From Oscillospiraceae bacterium (GTDB lineage Bacteria > Bacillota > Clostridia > Oscillospirales > Ruminococcaceae), in NCBI GenBank assembly GCA_017848115.1, contig JAGAKZ010000028.1, positions 1 through 64,000 of the forward strand: DNA of 64,000 nt, written 5' to 3'. Below the pieces are notes generated by a model. It was not told where the DNA came from and searched no databases. It saw nothing but the letters and a program-made list of their open reading frames with translations. A program made the position numbers and the translations under genes. Each line of letters starts with the position of its first letter. Within the stretch, counting starts at the first letter, position 1. Below are positions 33,924 to 42,714 of the stretch, piece after piece.

Positions 33924-36269
33924 TTATTTCCCTAATTTTACTGAATCTTTCGAAATATATTGTTTAAAGTGACTCAGATCTGCAAGATTGAGTTCATCAT
34001 CACCTGTAACGTCTGCTGCTACAAGTTTATCTTCAGACAAATTTACATCACCAAGAAGATAAAGTGACAGGAGTGTAAGGTCTGTGATATCAATATCTCC
34101 ATCACCATTAAGGTCACCATAGATAACATCTTTACTATCATTATTTTCCGGTATCTGTGGAGTTGTTCCGTCAGGTTCAGTTCCACCCACCAGAACACCG
34201 TCTACATATACGCAAATATTATCGTTTCTCTCAACTGTTCCGAGAAATGGATTTTCCTCGATTTTTATACCCTGATGACTCCAGTCGTCCGATACATCCC
34301 ATGAATTTCCCCATGCATACGTACCGACAGCAAACTGATATTTTTTATTTGAATTTGCAATAGCATAATCTTCCCATTTAACTTCAACATAGTATATATC
34401 ATCTTTATAATGATGAGGTCCGCTGATAACACCTTCATGACCTTCTGTTTCCTTCTCTGCCTGGTCGTAGAGTTCTTCTACTGTCATATCTTCGGGTGCT
34501 ACCGATGACATTCCTTCGGCATTGAAGAAATATCTTATAGATGTATTTTTTGAAGGTTTTGCAGCATTTGTATTCACAAAAAGCGTTATTTCAGATGCCT
34601 TTGGACCTGAATGTTGCACTATCTCAACACTGAATGCATCTACCCAGTATGTTTCAGGACCTGTTTCCTCATTTACAGGATCAGGCGGAAAATCCGGAGT
34701 TACCTGCATGGTATCGTCTTTATAAAAATGGTAAAGTCCTGCACAAGCACCGACAAATGCGGCATTGTAGTCAATAGTTACTTCATTATATATCCAGTCA
34801 GATGTTATATCATTATGCTCATCTTTTGAATCCGGCCCTCCTACGAGTGCGCCATAAAGAACATATCTGTGTTCTCTCGGGTCTTCACAAGTTGAAAGTC
34901 CCGATGCCGCTCTGTGATGCGGATATTTTACAGCATTTTCACTGTAGCCTACCACATAACATCTGTTGAGCGGATTTTCACCAAGAAGATAATCCATCTG
35001 TGATTTTGCCCACTGACTGTATTCACCCGGCTTATCGCCATTATGCTTGTCATATACAAGAGCCGCAAACTGAGTCGCAGTATTGTAACGAGCCGAACCC
35101 CATACACTAAGGAATGCATATCCTGTAGGAGAAATAGCAGCTACACTTCCTGCTTTCCATTTTCTCGGAAGGTCACCTGCCGCATTCCAGAAGTTACAAC
35201 CCTCATATTCGGTTTTTCCCTGAACTTCAAGAAACTGCTTCATGAAACTGCCGTCCTGACCATAAAGATCTTCTGCTTCGGCAAGAAGAAACATTGTTCC
35301 TGCCCATACGTCATTCCAGCAGTGAGTCCAGCACGAACCGGCATAATAATCTATATTTTCAAGTACGATATCAAGATAATGCTTGTCCTGAGTACACATA
35401 TACAGCCATATTGACGCCCAACAATAGTCATCTTCCCACTTTGAAGAAGAATAATAAACTTTCGGACCATCATCATTGCAAGACTTTTCTTCTGTTTTTT
35501 CCGCAAAATCAAAAAGTGCCTTTGCATATCTGAGATTTTCCTCTGCGTACTCAGGGTCTTCATCTTTAAAATTCATATAGTTTACCGCAAGAGATGCCGC
35601 CGCTGCTGAAACGCAGTCAGTAGACGGCAGTTCTTTTGTAGCAAACCAGCCACGTCTGAACATTTCATCAGCTTCAGGAGCATTCCAGTAAGCGTGGTCG
35701 ATATCGCCGTCACCTACCTGATAACAGAAAGCTACCACTTCTCCGTTGTCATCGAGAAATGTACATCTCATAAAATAATCATTAAAATATCTGAGTATGG
35801 TTTCTATATGATCGTCCTGTCCGGTCTCTTCATACTCTTCACGAAATTCATAATACCCCCAGCCTAATGTAGAACCTGAATAGGCCTCAGGCATTCCAAA
35901 TTTTACATGGTCTCCGGCATCATGAAATCCACCGGAAACATCGACACAACCATCACCATCAGGATCAAGAAATGCCATATTTTCTTTTATAAAACTGTCA
36001 GACATATTTGTATTTTCCGGATCAAGCGGCAAAGCCGAATCATATGTGTGACAATCTGCACGCCATTTGTAGCGGTTATTTTCGTCCACATCAGTACCGC
36101 ACATATTGGCATCATAAAAATACATTGAATACTGCAGAGCTTTTGCATAATTTTTTTCTACTTCTGTATCAGCTGAAACCTCAGTCAGACCAATACCATT
36201 ACCTGAAAACACACTTGCTGCTGTTATAGATATTGCTGCCGCAAATGCACATACTTTTTTCATCAACAT
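33924..36269 (-). CDS. GH9 cellulase with CBM3-like module and dockerin
   Basis: 781 residues: signal peptide (about 1-33), GH9 domain (about 38-540) with GGFHDAGDHVKFGMPEA, RCYVVGYSENAVKYPHHR and NEVTIDYNAAFVG, then a CBM3-like module (about 555-700; YWVDAFSVEIVQHSGPKASEI), a short linker and a dockerin (about 715-778; DLNGDGDIDITDL, DVTGDDELNLADL, tail HFKQYISKDSVKLGK). It is a close paralogue of the protein at 37982-40483 and more distant from the GH9 at 29249. Second gene of the expansin operon, 22 bp after the expansin. Confidence 0.93.
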   Translation of the reverse strand: MLMKKVCAFAAAISITAASVFSGNGIGLTEVSADTEVEKNYAKALQYSMYFYDANMCGTDVDENNRYKWRADCHTYDSALPLDPENTNMSDSFIKENMAFLDPDGDGCVDVSGGFHDAGDHVKFGMPEAYSGSTLGWGYYEFREEYEETGQDDHIETILRYFNDYFMRCTFLDDNGEVVAFCYQVGDGDIDHAYWNAPEADEMFRRGWFATKELPSTDCVSAAAASLAVNYMNFKDEDPEYAEENLRYAKALFDFAEKTEEKSCNDDGPKVYYSSSKWEDDYCWASIWLYMCTQDKHYLDIVLENIDYYAGSCWTHCWNDVWAGTMFLLAEAEDLYGQDGSFMKQFLEVQGKTEYEGCNFWNAAGDLPRKWKAGSVAAISPTGYAFLSVWGSARYNTATQFAALVYDKHNGDKPGEYSQWAKSQMDYLLGENPLNRCYVVGYSENAVKYPHHRAASGLSTCEDPREHRYVLYGALVGGPDSKDEHNDITSDWIYNEVTIDYNAAFVGACAGLYHFYKDDTMQVTPDFPPDPVNEETGPETYWVDAFSVEIVQHSGPKASEITLFVNTNAAKPSKNTSIRYFFNAEGMSSVAPEDMTVEELYDQAEKETEGHEGVISGPHHYKDDIYYVEVKWEDYAIANSNKKYQFAVGTYAWGNSWDVSDDWSHQGIKIEENPFLGTVERNDNICVYVDGVLVGGTEPDGTTPQIPENNDSKDVIYGDLNGDGDIDITDLTLLSLYLLGDVNLSEDKLVAADVTGDDELNLADLSHFKQYISKDSVKLGK

Positions 36270-36291
36270 TTTTTATCGTTCCTTCCGTAAC

Positions 36292-37224
36292 TCAAAGAGG
36301 AAACTGACTTTTTCCTTCTACTGTTTCATCAAGTACAAGCGGTATATCATAATCAACTATTACCTGTCCGTATATATCGGTAGCTCTGAAAGTAAACGGG
36401 CCCGGACCCATTTCCATACTTTCAAAGTAATTATACGGTCTGCGGTTAATTTCCACAAATTCTCCGTTTTCATTAAGATATTCAAGCTTTGATATAGGGT
36501 ATCTGTGATTGAGCAATTGAACACCGCACCAATACGGACTGCTTCCCTCTTTAAAACGATAACTTACCGGCGCACTGTCAGCTGTATCAAGGGGAACTAT
36601 CTTCCAGCTTACCGGAACTCTGCCTTTTTCAGCAGGTGCTATGAGGGGAAATGCATCAACATAAAGATCAAGGTCACCTTTTTTTCCTTCAGGCAATAAA
36701 TCTGTCACAAGAACGTTTATAGTGCCAAGCTCACCTGTAACTTCAAGATATGCTCCTGCCAGACGTGCATCTGCATAATCTTCAAGATTCATTGCTGTTA
36801 TCCAGTAATCAGTAGACACAGGATCAAGCATAGCACATCCTCCGGTATAACCACCACCGTAAAACGTTGCTTCTCCTGTATGTATCGTTCCTTTTGGTTC
36901 CAGAATTTCTGCTTCGTCAATCGGATATCCGGTCTGTGGCGGATCATCAGGAGCAGTATAACTATTCAGAAGTATACTTTTGAGCATAACAAGATCACTC
37001 GCAGTTACGTTACCATCAGAATCAACATCATTATTTCCCTTGTCAAAATCGCTTTTTTCAAGTACAAAACTTTTCAGACGTATCATATCAATAACATTTA
37101 CACGATTATCAAGATTTACATCTCCAACCAGATTTCCTGCACTGCTCTTGGCCTGAATCTGTGTATGTGGCAAAACAAACACACCGCACATCAGCATGAC
37201 ACAAACTTTTTTGTAAAAATTCAA
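36292..37224 (-). CDS. bacterial expansin with N-terminal dockerin
   Basis: 310 residues: signal (NFYKKVCVMLMCGVFVLPH), an N-terminal dockerin (about 33-90; DVNLDNRVNVIDM, DVDSDGNVTASDL), a linker, then an expansin with DPBB domain (about 118-210; ATFYGGGYTGGCAMLDP, VTDLLPEGKKGDLDL with the key Asp) and a CBM63-like domain (FKEGSSPYWCGVQLLNHRYPISKLEY). It loosens cellulose without hydrolysis. The frame opens at an ATG at 37254 with no ribosome-binding site; a TTG at 37224 with AGGACGGAG seven bases upstream is preferred. At the usual Trp-Trp binding pair it has Tyr-Trp. First gene of the leftward operon. Confidence 0.88.
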   Translation of the reverse strand: MNFYKKVCVMLMCGVFVLPHTQIQAKSSAGNLVGDVNLDNRVNVIDMIRLKSFVLEKSDFDKGNNDVDSDGNVTASDLVMLKSILLNSYTAPDDPPQTGYPIDEAEILEPKGTIHTGEATFYGGGYTGGCAMLDPVSTDYWITAMNLEDYADARLAGAYLEVTGELGTINVLVTDLLPEGKKGDLDLYVDAFPLIAPAEKGRVPVSWKIVPLDTADSAPVSYRFKEGSSPYWCGVQLLNHRYPISKLEYLNENGEFVEINRRPYNYFESMEMGPGPFTFRATDIYGQVIVDYDIPLVLDETVEGKSQFPL

Positions 37225-37294
37225 TTTTAATCTCCGTCCTCTCTTAAAATACATCTGTAAAATGTATAACAGAACAAAAGACTCCCACGACTCA

Positions 37295-37324
37295 ATTATA
37301 CCATAAACTTCACTGACTTGTAAA
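37295..37324 (-). promoter_or_regulatory. promoter of the expansin operon
   Basis: Minus strand TTTACA (37324-37319), an 18-bp spacer and TATAAT (37300-37295), about 70 bp upstream of the preferred TTG start. The sequence around it resembles the promoter of the GH9 gene at 40563-40591. Confidence 0.7.
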
Positions 37325-37344
37325 TAATATTTTCATCTATTATA

Positions 37345-37902
37345 TCAATACTCACCGACAAAACCTTTTCTTTCAAGTACATCACATAACTCTATATACG
37401 AATTGAAATATGCATTTTGCTTCTGATACACACCATATCCTGTATATTCACCAAAATAATATTTATATTTTTTACCTCTGTATCTGAAATTTACTTTGCG
37501 ATGAGCATGGTATTCAAATGGCGTTAAAAAGCAATTGCTCAATTCAGAAAAAAGAAATGTTTTTCCGTCTATAACGAGTCTGTCATTATGCACTCCAAAT
37601 TCAGAACAGGTATGCATAAGCCTAAAAAATTTTCCTCCAAAAAAAATGACTATCATTATAGCAATAACAAATACAAGCTGTACAAACGCCATAATTATAT
37701 GTTTTAGATAGTTGCTGTTTATCCCGTTTACAAAAGCTATGTATAACTCTGCCGCCATATATATAACCGGTATTGTCATCATAATAATAAACAGTATAGC
37801 TATATCTTTTTTTAAAGCTTTTGCATGAGCTTTCCTGTTATACATAAATACCACAGAACCTGATCGTTGCTTATGAAATACTCCGCTTTTCTGCCTTTCC
37901 AT
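37345..37902 (-). CDS. membrane protein of unknown function (two spans, YcxB-like layout)
   Basis: 185 residues: basic N-terminus, two membrane segments (about 36-58 and 68-90) and a C-terminal cytoplasmic domain of about 90 residues (EFGVHNDRLVIDGKTFLFSELSNCFLTP) that resembles the PH-like tail of YcxB/bPH proteins. Supported by GGAGTG six bases before the ATG. It lies alone between two dockerin units and after the GH9 terminator. No function can be assigned. Confidence 0.6.
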   Translation of the reverse strand: MERQKSGVFHKQRSGSVVFMYNRKAHAKALKKDIAILFIIMMTIPVIYMAAELYIAFVNGINSNYLKHIIMAFVQLVFVIAIMIVIFFGGKFFRLMHTCSEFGVHNDRLVIDGKTFLFSELSNCFLTPFEYHAHRKVNFRYRGKKYKYYFGEYTGYGVYQKQNAYFNSYIELCDVLERKGFVGEY

Positions 37903-37925
37903 TTGTCACTCCTTCTGAAATCTAT

Positions 37926-37960
37926 AAAAAAGATGCAGTTTTCAGGCTGCATCTCTTTTT
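37926..37960 (-). terminator. terminator of the GH9-dockerin gene at 37982
   Basis: GATGCAG (37932-37938) and CTGCATC (37947-37953) with flanking A and T runs; on the minus strand the stem is followed by TTTTTT. Confidence 0.8.
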
Positions 37961-37981
37961 TATTGTCAACTAAAAAATTTA

Positions 37982-40483
37982 TTACTGTTTTCCAAGTACT
38001 ACATCGTCTTTACAAATGTACTGCTTGTAGTGAGCAAGGTCTGAAAGATTTACACTACCGTCACCCGTTACATCTGCTGCTTCTAACTGATCTGCAGTAA
38101 ATGTAAGGTCCTTGAGCAGATAAAGTGAAAGTCTTGTAAGATCGCTGAGATCTGTTTCACCGTCACCGTTAAGATCACCGTATATTATCTTATCGCTACC
38201 GCCTGAATTACTGCTTGCTGTAGTAGTTGCAGAAGTTGTAACAGGTGGCTTGTCTGCCGGCTTTGTTGTAGTTGTAGGTTCTGTTACAGTACCTGCACCG
38301 TGATCAGGAGTTGTTCCGTCAGGTTCAGTACCGCCTACAAGAACGCCGTTATCATATACGCAGATATATTCTGTCTTTTCAACAGTACCCTTGAAAGCAT
38401 CTTCTTCCTGCTTGAGATCCTGATGGCTCCAGTCATCTGACGGATCCCATGAGTTGCCCCATGCGTATGTACCGAGAGCAAACTGGAACTTCTTGTTTGA
38501 GTTTGCAATTACATAATCATCCCATGAAACTTCAACATAGTAGATATTATCCTTATATTTTTTCGGTGCAGAAAGTGTGCCCGGTTTCTGAGCTTCTGTA
38601 AATGCCTGATCATAAAGAGTTCTGAGTTCGATTGAATTTTCATCAAGTGAGGACATTCCTGTAGCATCAAAGTAGTATCTTACAGAAATATTTTTTGATG
38701 TCTTTGTTACGTTTGAGCAAACATAGAAAGTAACTTCTGTAGCCTTAGGTCCGTCGCTCTGAGCAATGTCAACACAGAATGCTTCTACCCAGTACTTGCT
38801 TGTAGGTGTAAGCTGTCCCGGATCTTCGGAATCACCGCCACCCTCTGCCGGCGGAGGTGGGAAGTCAGGTGTTACCTGCATGGAAGAATCACCAAAGAAA
38901 TGATAGTGACCTGCACAAGCGCCTACAAACGCAGCGTTATAGTCAATAGTAACTTCGTTATAGATATAGTCGGATGTAACGTCAATATGCTCATCGCTTG
39001 AACCCGGACCGCCTACGAGAGCGCCGTAAAGAACATACTTGTGTTCATCAGGATCTTCACACTTTGAAAGACCTGAAGCAGCTCTGTGGTGCGGGAATTT
39101 TACTGAGCTTTCGTTATAACCTACGATATAGCATTTGTTTATCGGGTTTTCACCAAGGAGGTAATCCATCTGAGATTTAGCCCATTCACCGTATTTTGAT
39201 GGCTTATCACCATTATACTTGTCATATACAAGAGCGATAAACTGTGCTGCTGTATTGTATCTTGCAGAACCCCACTGATTAAGGAATGAATATCCGCCCG
39301 GTGTGATCGACGGTGTTTTACCGCTCATCCAGTTATCAGTTTTCTTTGCGATCTCACCCCACCAGCTGATATTTTCGTAAGGGCTCTTGTTCTGATATTC
39401 TATAAACTTATCTATAAATTCTGTACTTGCTTTTCCTTCAACACCTGTTGTAGGAGTACCATAAAGATCATCTGCTACTGCAAGCATAGTTACTACACCT
39501 GCCCATACGTCATTCCAGCAGAATGTCCAGCATGAAGGAGCATAATAGTCAACGTTCTTTAAAACTATATCAACATAATCTTCTTCCTGTGTAGCCATAT
39601 AGAGCCATATAGCTGCAAAACAGTAGTCATCTACCCATTTTGATGAACCGTAATATCCCTTAGGGCCGTCATCGTTACAAGCCTTTGCGTCTGCACGATC
39701 TGCAAATTCAAAAAGTGCCTTTGCATACTTTAAGTTTTCTGCTGCATATTCCGGATCTTCATCCTTAAAGTTCAGGTAATTTATTGCAAGTGAAGCTGCT
39801 GCGATAGATAAACAGTCTGTTGAAACCATTTCATCTGTAGCAAACCAGCCACGTCTGAACATTTCGTCAACTTCAGGCGCATTCCAGTAAGCGTGGTCTA
39901 TATCACCGTCACCTACCTGATAACAGAAAGCAATAGCTTTTCCGCTGTCATCAAGATATGTACATTTCATAAAATAATCGTTGAAATATCTGAGAATAGT
40001 TTCAACGTGATCGTCCTGACCTGTAGCTTCATAAGCATCTCTGAATTCATAATAGCCCCAGCCCACAGCTGCACCTGAATATCCTTCAGGCATACCGAAC
40101 TTAACGTGGTCACCTGCGTCATGATATCCGCCTGCAACGTCAACACAACCGTCACCGTCAGGGTCGAGAACATCAAGATTTGCTTTGATAAAGCTGTCTG
40201 TCATATTTGTATTTTCCGAATCAAGAGGAAGCTTTGCGTCATAAGTATGACAATCACTTCTCCATGTGTACTGAGTGTTTTCGCTTACTTCCGTACCACA
40301 CATATTTGCATCATAAAAGTACATTGAATACTGAAGTGCCTTTGCATAGTTAATTTCTGCACCTGCAGCATTTACTGTCTGTGTAAATGAATCTGACGCC
40401 GGAAAAACAACTGCACTTGAAGCAAGAACCACAGCACTTACAGCTGCAGCTTTTACTCTGTTTAAAAATTTGCCGTCTTTCAT
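37982..40483 (-). CDS. GH9 cellulase with CBM3-like module and dockerin
   Basis: 833 residues: signal (MKDGKFLNRVKAAAVSAVVL ... VNAAG), GH9 domain (about 42-555) with GGYHDAGDHVKFGMPEG, KCYIVGYNESSVKFPHHR and NEVTIDYNAAFVG, a CBM3-like module (about 580-725; KYWVEAFCVDIAQSDGPKATEV), a Thr/Pro linker and a dockerin (DLNGDGETDLSDL, DVTGDGSVNLSDL, tail YKQYICKDDVVLGKQ). The frame opens at 40519, but the ATG at 40483 preceded by AGAAAGGA is preferred and gives a proper signal peptide. Close paralogue of 33924-36269; the linker and dockerin are closer to the GH9 at 29249. Confidence 0.93.
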   Translation of the reverse strand: MKDGKFLNRVKAAAVSAVVLASSAVVFPASDSFTQTVNAAGAEINYAKALQYSMYFYDANMCGTEVSENTQYTWRSDCHTYDAKLPLDSENTNMTDSFIKANLDVLDPDGDGCVDVAGGYHDAGDHVKFGMPEGYSGAAVGWGYYEFRDAYEATGQDDHVETILRYFNDYFMKCTYLDDSGKAIAFCYQVGDGDIDHAYWNAPEVDEMFRRGWFATDEMVSTDCLSIAAASLAINYLNFKDEDPEYAAENLKYAKALFEFADRADAKACNDDGPKGYYGSSKWVDDYCFAAIWLYMATQEEDYVDIVLKNVDYYAPSCWTFCWNDVWAGVVTMLAVADDLYGTPTTGVEGKASTEFIDKFIEYQNKSPYENISWWGEIAKKTDNWMSGKTPSITPGGYSFLNQWGSARYNTAAQFIALVYDKYNGDKPSKYGEWAKSQMDYLLGENPINKCYIVGYNESSVKFPHHRAASGLSKCEDPDEHKYVLYGALVGGPGSSDEHIDVTSDYIYNEVTIDYNAAFVGACAGHYHFFGDSSMQVTPDFPPPPAEGGGDSEDPGQLTPTSKYWVEAFCVDIAQSDGPKATEVTFYVCSNVTKTSKNISVRYYFDATGMSSLDENSIELRTLYDQAFTEAQKPGTLSAPKKYKDNIYYVEVSWDDYVIANSNKKFQFALGTYAWGNSWDPSDDWSHQDLKQEEDAFKGTVEKTEYICVYDNGVLVGGTEPDGTTPDHGAGTVTEPTTTTKPADKPPVTTSATTTASSNSGGSDKIIYGDLNGDGETDLSDLTRLSLYLLKDLTFTADQLEAADVTGDGSVNLSDLAHYKQYICKDDVVLGKQ

Positions 40484-40562
40484 TTTCAAGTTCCTTTCTG
40501 TAAAAGATATTTTTTTCAAATCACTTAAAATCCCTTATACAAAAATAAATCCTTCCTAAAAT

Positions 40563-40591
40563 ATTATACCATAGTTTACACAGATTGTAAA
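40563..40591 (-). promoter_or_regulatory. promoter of the GH9-dockerin gene
   Basis: Minus strand TTTACA (40591-40586), 17-bp spacer, TATAAT (40568-40563). Confidence 0.75.
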
Positions 40592-40703
40592 TGAATATGT
40601 ACACTTAATTTTAAACACATTTTTTATATAAAAAATATAAAAGAGTATAAAACATAGATAATTACTAAGTCAGACAAAAATTAAAATCCCATTAAAAAGA
40701 CTT

Positions 40704-40742
40704 AAAAAAGACACATCTTGATTTTTAAGATGTGTCTTTTTT
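40704..40742 (-). terminator. terminator of the Gld-like ABC operon
   Basis: A perfect 16-bp stem, AAAAAAGACACATCTT and AAGATGTGTCTTTTTT with a 7-nt loop, just after the last gene of the operon. Confidence 0.88.
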
Positions 40743-40753
40743 GAAATTTTTAC

Positions 40754-41299
40754 TTATTGGGTTTCCCAGTCATCATTTACTACTCCGTGATGATCATGGT
40801 CATGTTCTTCGGTCTGAGTTTCAAGCTGTTTTCCGGCAATCTCTGCCACTTTTATTTCAAGCTTGTCAGACTGAAGTGATAATACCGATAGTCTTTCCTG
40901 TAGTTCGGTTATACGTGTTTTCTGTTCTTCTGTGAGATTTTCAGCATCTTTTGCTATTTCCAGATATTCTTTCTGAAGACTTAGTTTTTCCTTTTCATTT
41001 TCGCAGTAGCCTGCTATATCTTCATGTTCATCTTTGAAAGCTGTCGGAGGAGCAAGTTCTATCATTGCATCCATAATTTCCGTTGCCTCATCACAAAGTT
41101 TACCTGCTGTAACTCTCTGTCCTTTTTGTAGTGCAACGGATATTTCATCAAACTTGTCACAATAATCTCCGTATATTGTAACAACTGCCGAAGCATAATC
41201 ATCCTTTGACAATGTTTCTTCACCGCAACTGCAAAAAACAGATGATATCAGCAAAAGACATACAGAAAAAACTATACTTTTAAAAGTTCTCATGATCAT
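40754..41299 (-). CDS. small lipoprotein, last gene of the Gld-like ABC operon
   Basis: 181 residues with a signal peptide and lipobox VFCSC. The mature part is helical and charged, with a probable coiled coil (about 100-165; EKEKLSLQKEYLEIAKDAE, TRITELQERLSVLSLQ) and an acidic/His-rich tail (HDHDHHG). The ATG overlaps the stop of the DUF4340 gene by 4 bp. No family recognised; context suggests a subunit or partner of the ABC complex on the outer face of the membrane. Confidence 0.65.
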   Translation of the reverse strand: MIMRTFKSIVFSVCLLLISSVFCSCGEETLSKDDYASAVVTIYGDYCDKFDEISVALQKGQRVTAGKLCDEATEIMDAMIELAPPTAFKDEHEDIAGYCENEKEKLSLQKEYLEIAKDAENLTEEQKTRITELQERLSVLSLQSDKLEIKVAEIAGKQLETQTEEHDHDHHGVVNDDWETQ

Positions 41300-42714
41300 T
41301 CACCTTCTGCTTCTGAAAGAATATCCATAAGTTCATTATAGTATTTTACAATACCGTTTTCAAACATATATCTTCTTACAAGTACATTTTTATACTTGCC
41401 GTTTTCAAGTGCATAGAACATATTTGAATCATCAGGTGTCTGTACAAATTCAAGTTTGTATTCCTTGCCGTCAGCAAGAGTATAGACAACTGTAACATCA
41501 GGAGCATTTTTAAGAGCTTCCTTGTCAGGTTCAAGACATATCTCCTCAAACGAGATACCTCTTGTAGCATTTACCAATGAGTTGAAAGCTGCTATTATGG
41601 TTTCATTTTTTACATCTATATCTTTTCCGTTTATTGAATGAGCTTCTGTAGAAAGATTTTCAGGATCATAGTTATGATCTATATCTATCTTAGTACCAAA
41701 TACATCGATATCAAATCCTTTTATATCACCAAGATAATCATGTGTCAGATTTAACTTCTTTACGATCATATCTTCAGTTTTTGTTCCTATACAACCTACG
41801 CCCTGTGTTTCAAATACATAAACCTGATCAAGTGCCTTGTTGAGTGCATAGATATATGTTTCATTATCTTCGTAATAATTTCCGAAAAGTACTTCAACTG
41901 ATTTATCTTTTGTCTTTGCTTCTATGATGTAGCGTGGTTTGTCAAATCCATATTTTGAAAGATCTCCGTCAAAGTCTTCAAGCATCATACTTGTTGCACG
42001 TATAAGCTCAGCACCTATAGAATTTATCTTTGAAGCATCGACAACGCCCCAGTCATAAGGAGATGCTATAGTCCAACCGCCATCTTCGTACTCAACTTCA
42101 TAGATAACTTCATCATTTTCGGTATATTTAAGATAAGTAATTTCACTTGAACTCTGGACATCGAACATATAGGCATTTTTAAGATCTTTCTTTTCAGCCA
42201 TTATGTTATCCATATAGTTAGAACTTATAATATATATAGTATCTTCACCCGAAACTCTTACATAGTAAGAAGAAGCTCCGGGAACTTTTTTACCTACCTC
42301 AACGCCCTTTTCTTTTCCGTCTTTTAGAACAGCAGTAACTATCATAGGTTTATCAAGACCATATGTCGGATAATCTTCAGCAGTGGCATTTTCTTTAAGT
42401 ATACTTTCTGCTTTAAGCTCGCATATATTATTTGATATGGCATTAAGTTTTACGGTGTTTACCTGAACAGGTTCTCCTGAAAGCTGTTCCCACTCACCAT
42501 CATCAAGTTCAAACTCATAGTCACCTGTACTATTTGTGATTTTTATTTTTGTAATGTTCTGTACAGCAAAATTGTTGATATTAAGCTTGTTTGCTTCCTT
42601 AGCAAGTTCTTTTTGTTGCTTGTTCTTATATGCAGTAACTCCAAAATAAGAACCTATAGCTACTATAGCAGCAATTATAAGACCTATCAGTATTCTTATA
42701 TAGCGTTTCGTCAT
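41296..42714 (-). CDS. DUF4340 protein, Gld-like ABC operon
   Basis: 472 residues: one N-terminal membrane segment (about 5-27) and a large extracytoplasmic region of DUF4340 type (VQNITKIKITNSTGDYEFE, EDYPTYGLDKPMIVTAVLKDG, SSYYVRVSGEDTIYIISSNYMD, LSKYGFDKPRYIIEA). DUF4340 proteins recur after GldF/GldG-like ABC genes in many phyla. It overlaps both neighbours by 4 bp. The molecular function of the family is unknown. Confidence 0.85.
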   Translation of the reverse strand: MTKRYIRILIGLIIAAIVAIGSYFGVTAYKNKQQKELAKEANKLNINNFAVQNITKIKITNSTGDYEFELDDGEWEQLSGEPVQVNTVKLNAISNNICELKAESILKENATAEDYPTYGLDKPMIVTAVLKDGKEKGVEVGKKVPGASSYYVRVSGEDTIYIISSNYMDNIMAEKKDLKNAYMFDVQSSSEITYLKYTENDEVIYEVEYEDGGWTIASPYDWGVVDASKINSIGAELIRATSMMLEDFDGDLSKYGFDKPRYIIEAKTKDKSVEVLFGNYYEDNETYIYALNKALDQVYVFETQGVGCIGTKTEDMIVKKLNLTHDYLGDIKGFDIDVFGTKIDIDHNYDPENLSTEAHSINGKDIDVKNETIIAAFNSLVNATRGISFEEICLEPDKEALKNAPDVTVVYTLADGKEYKLEFVQTPDDSNMFYALENGKYKNVLVRRYMFENGIVKYYNELMDILSEAEGE

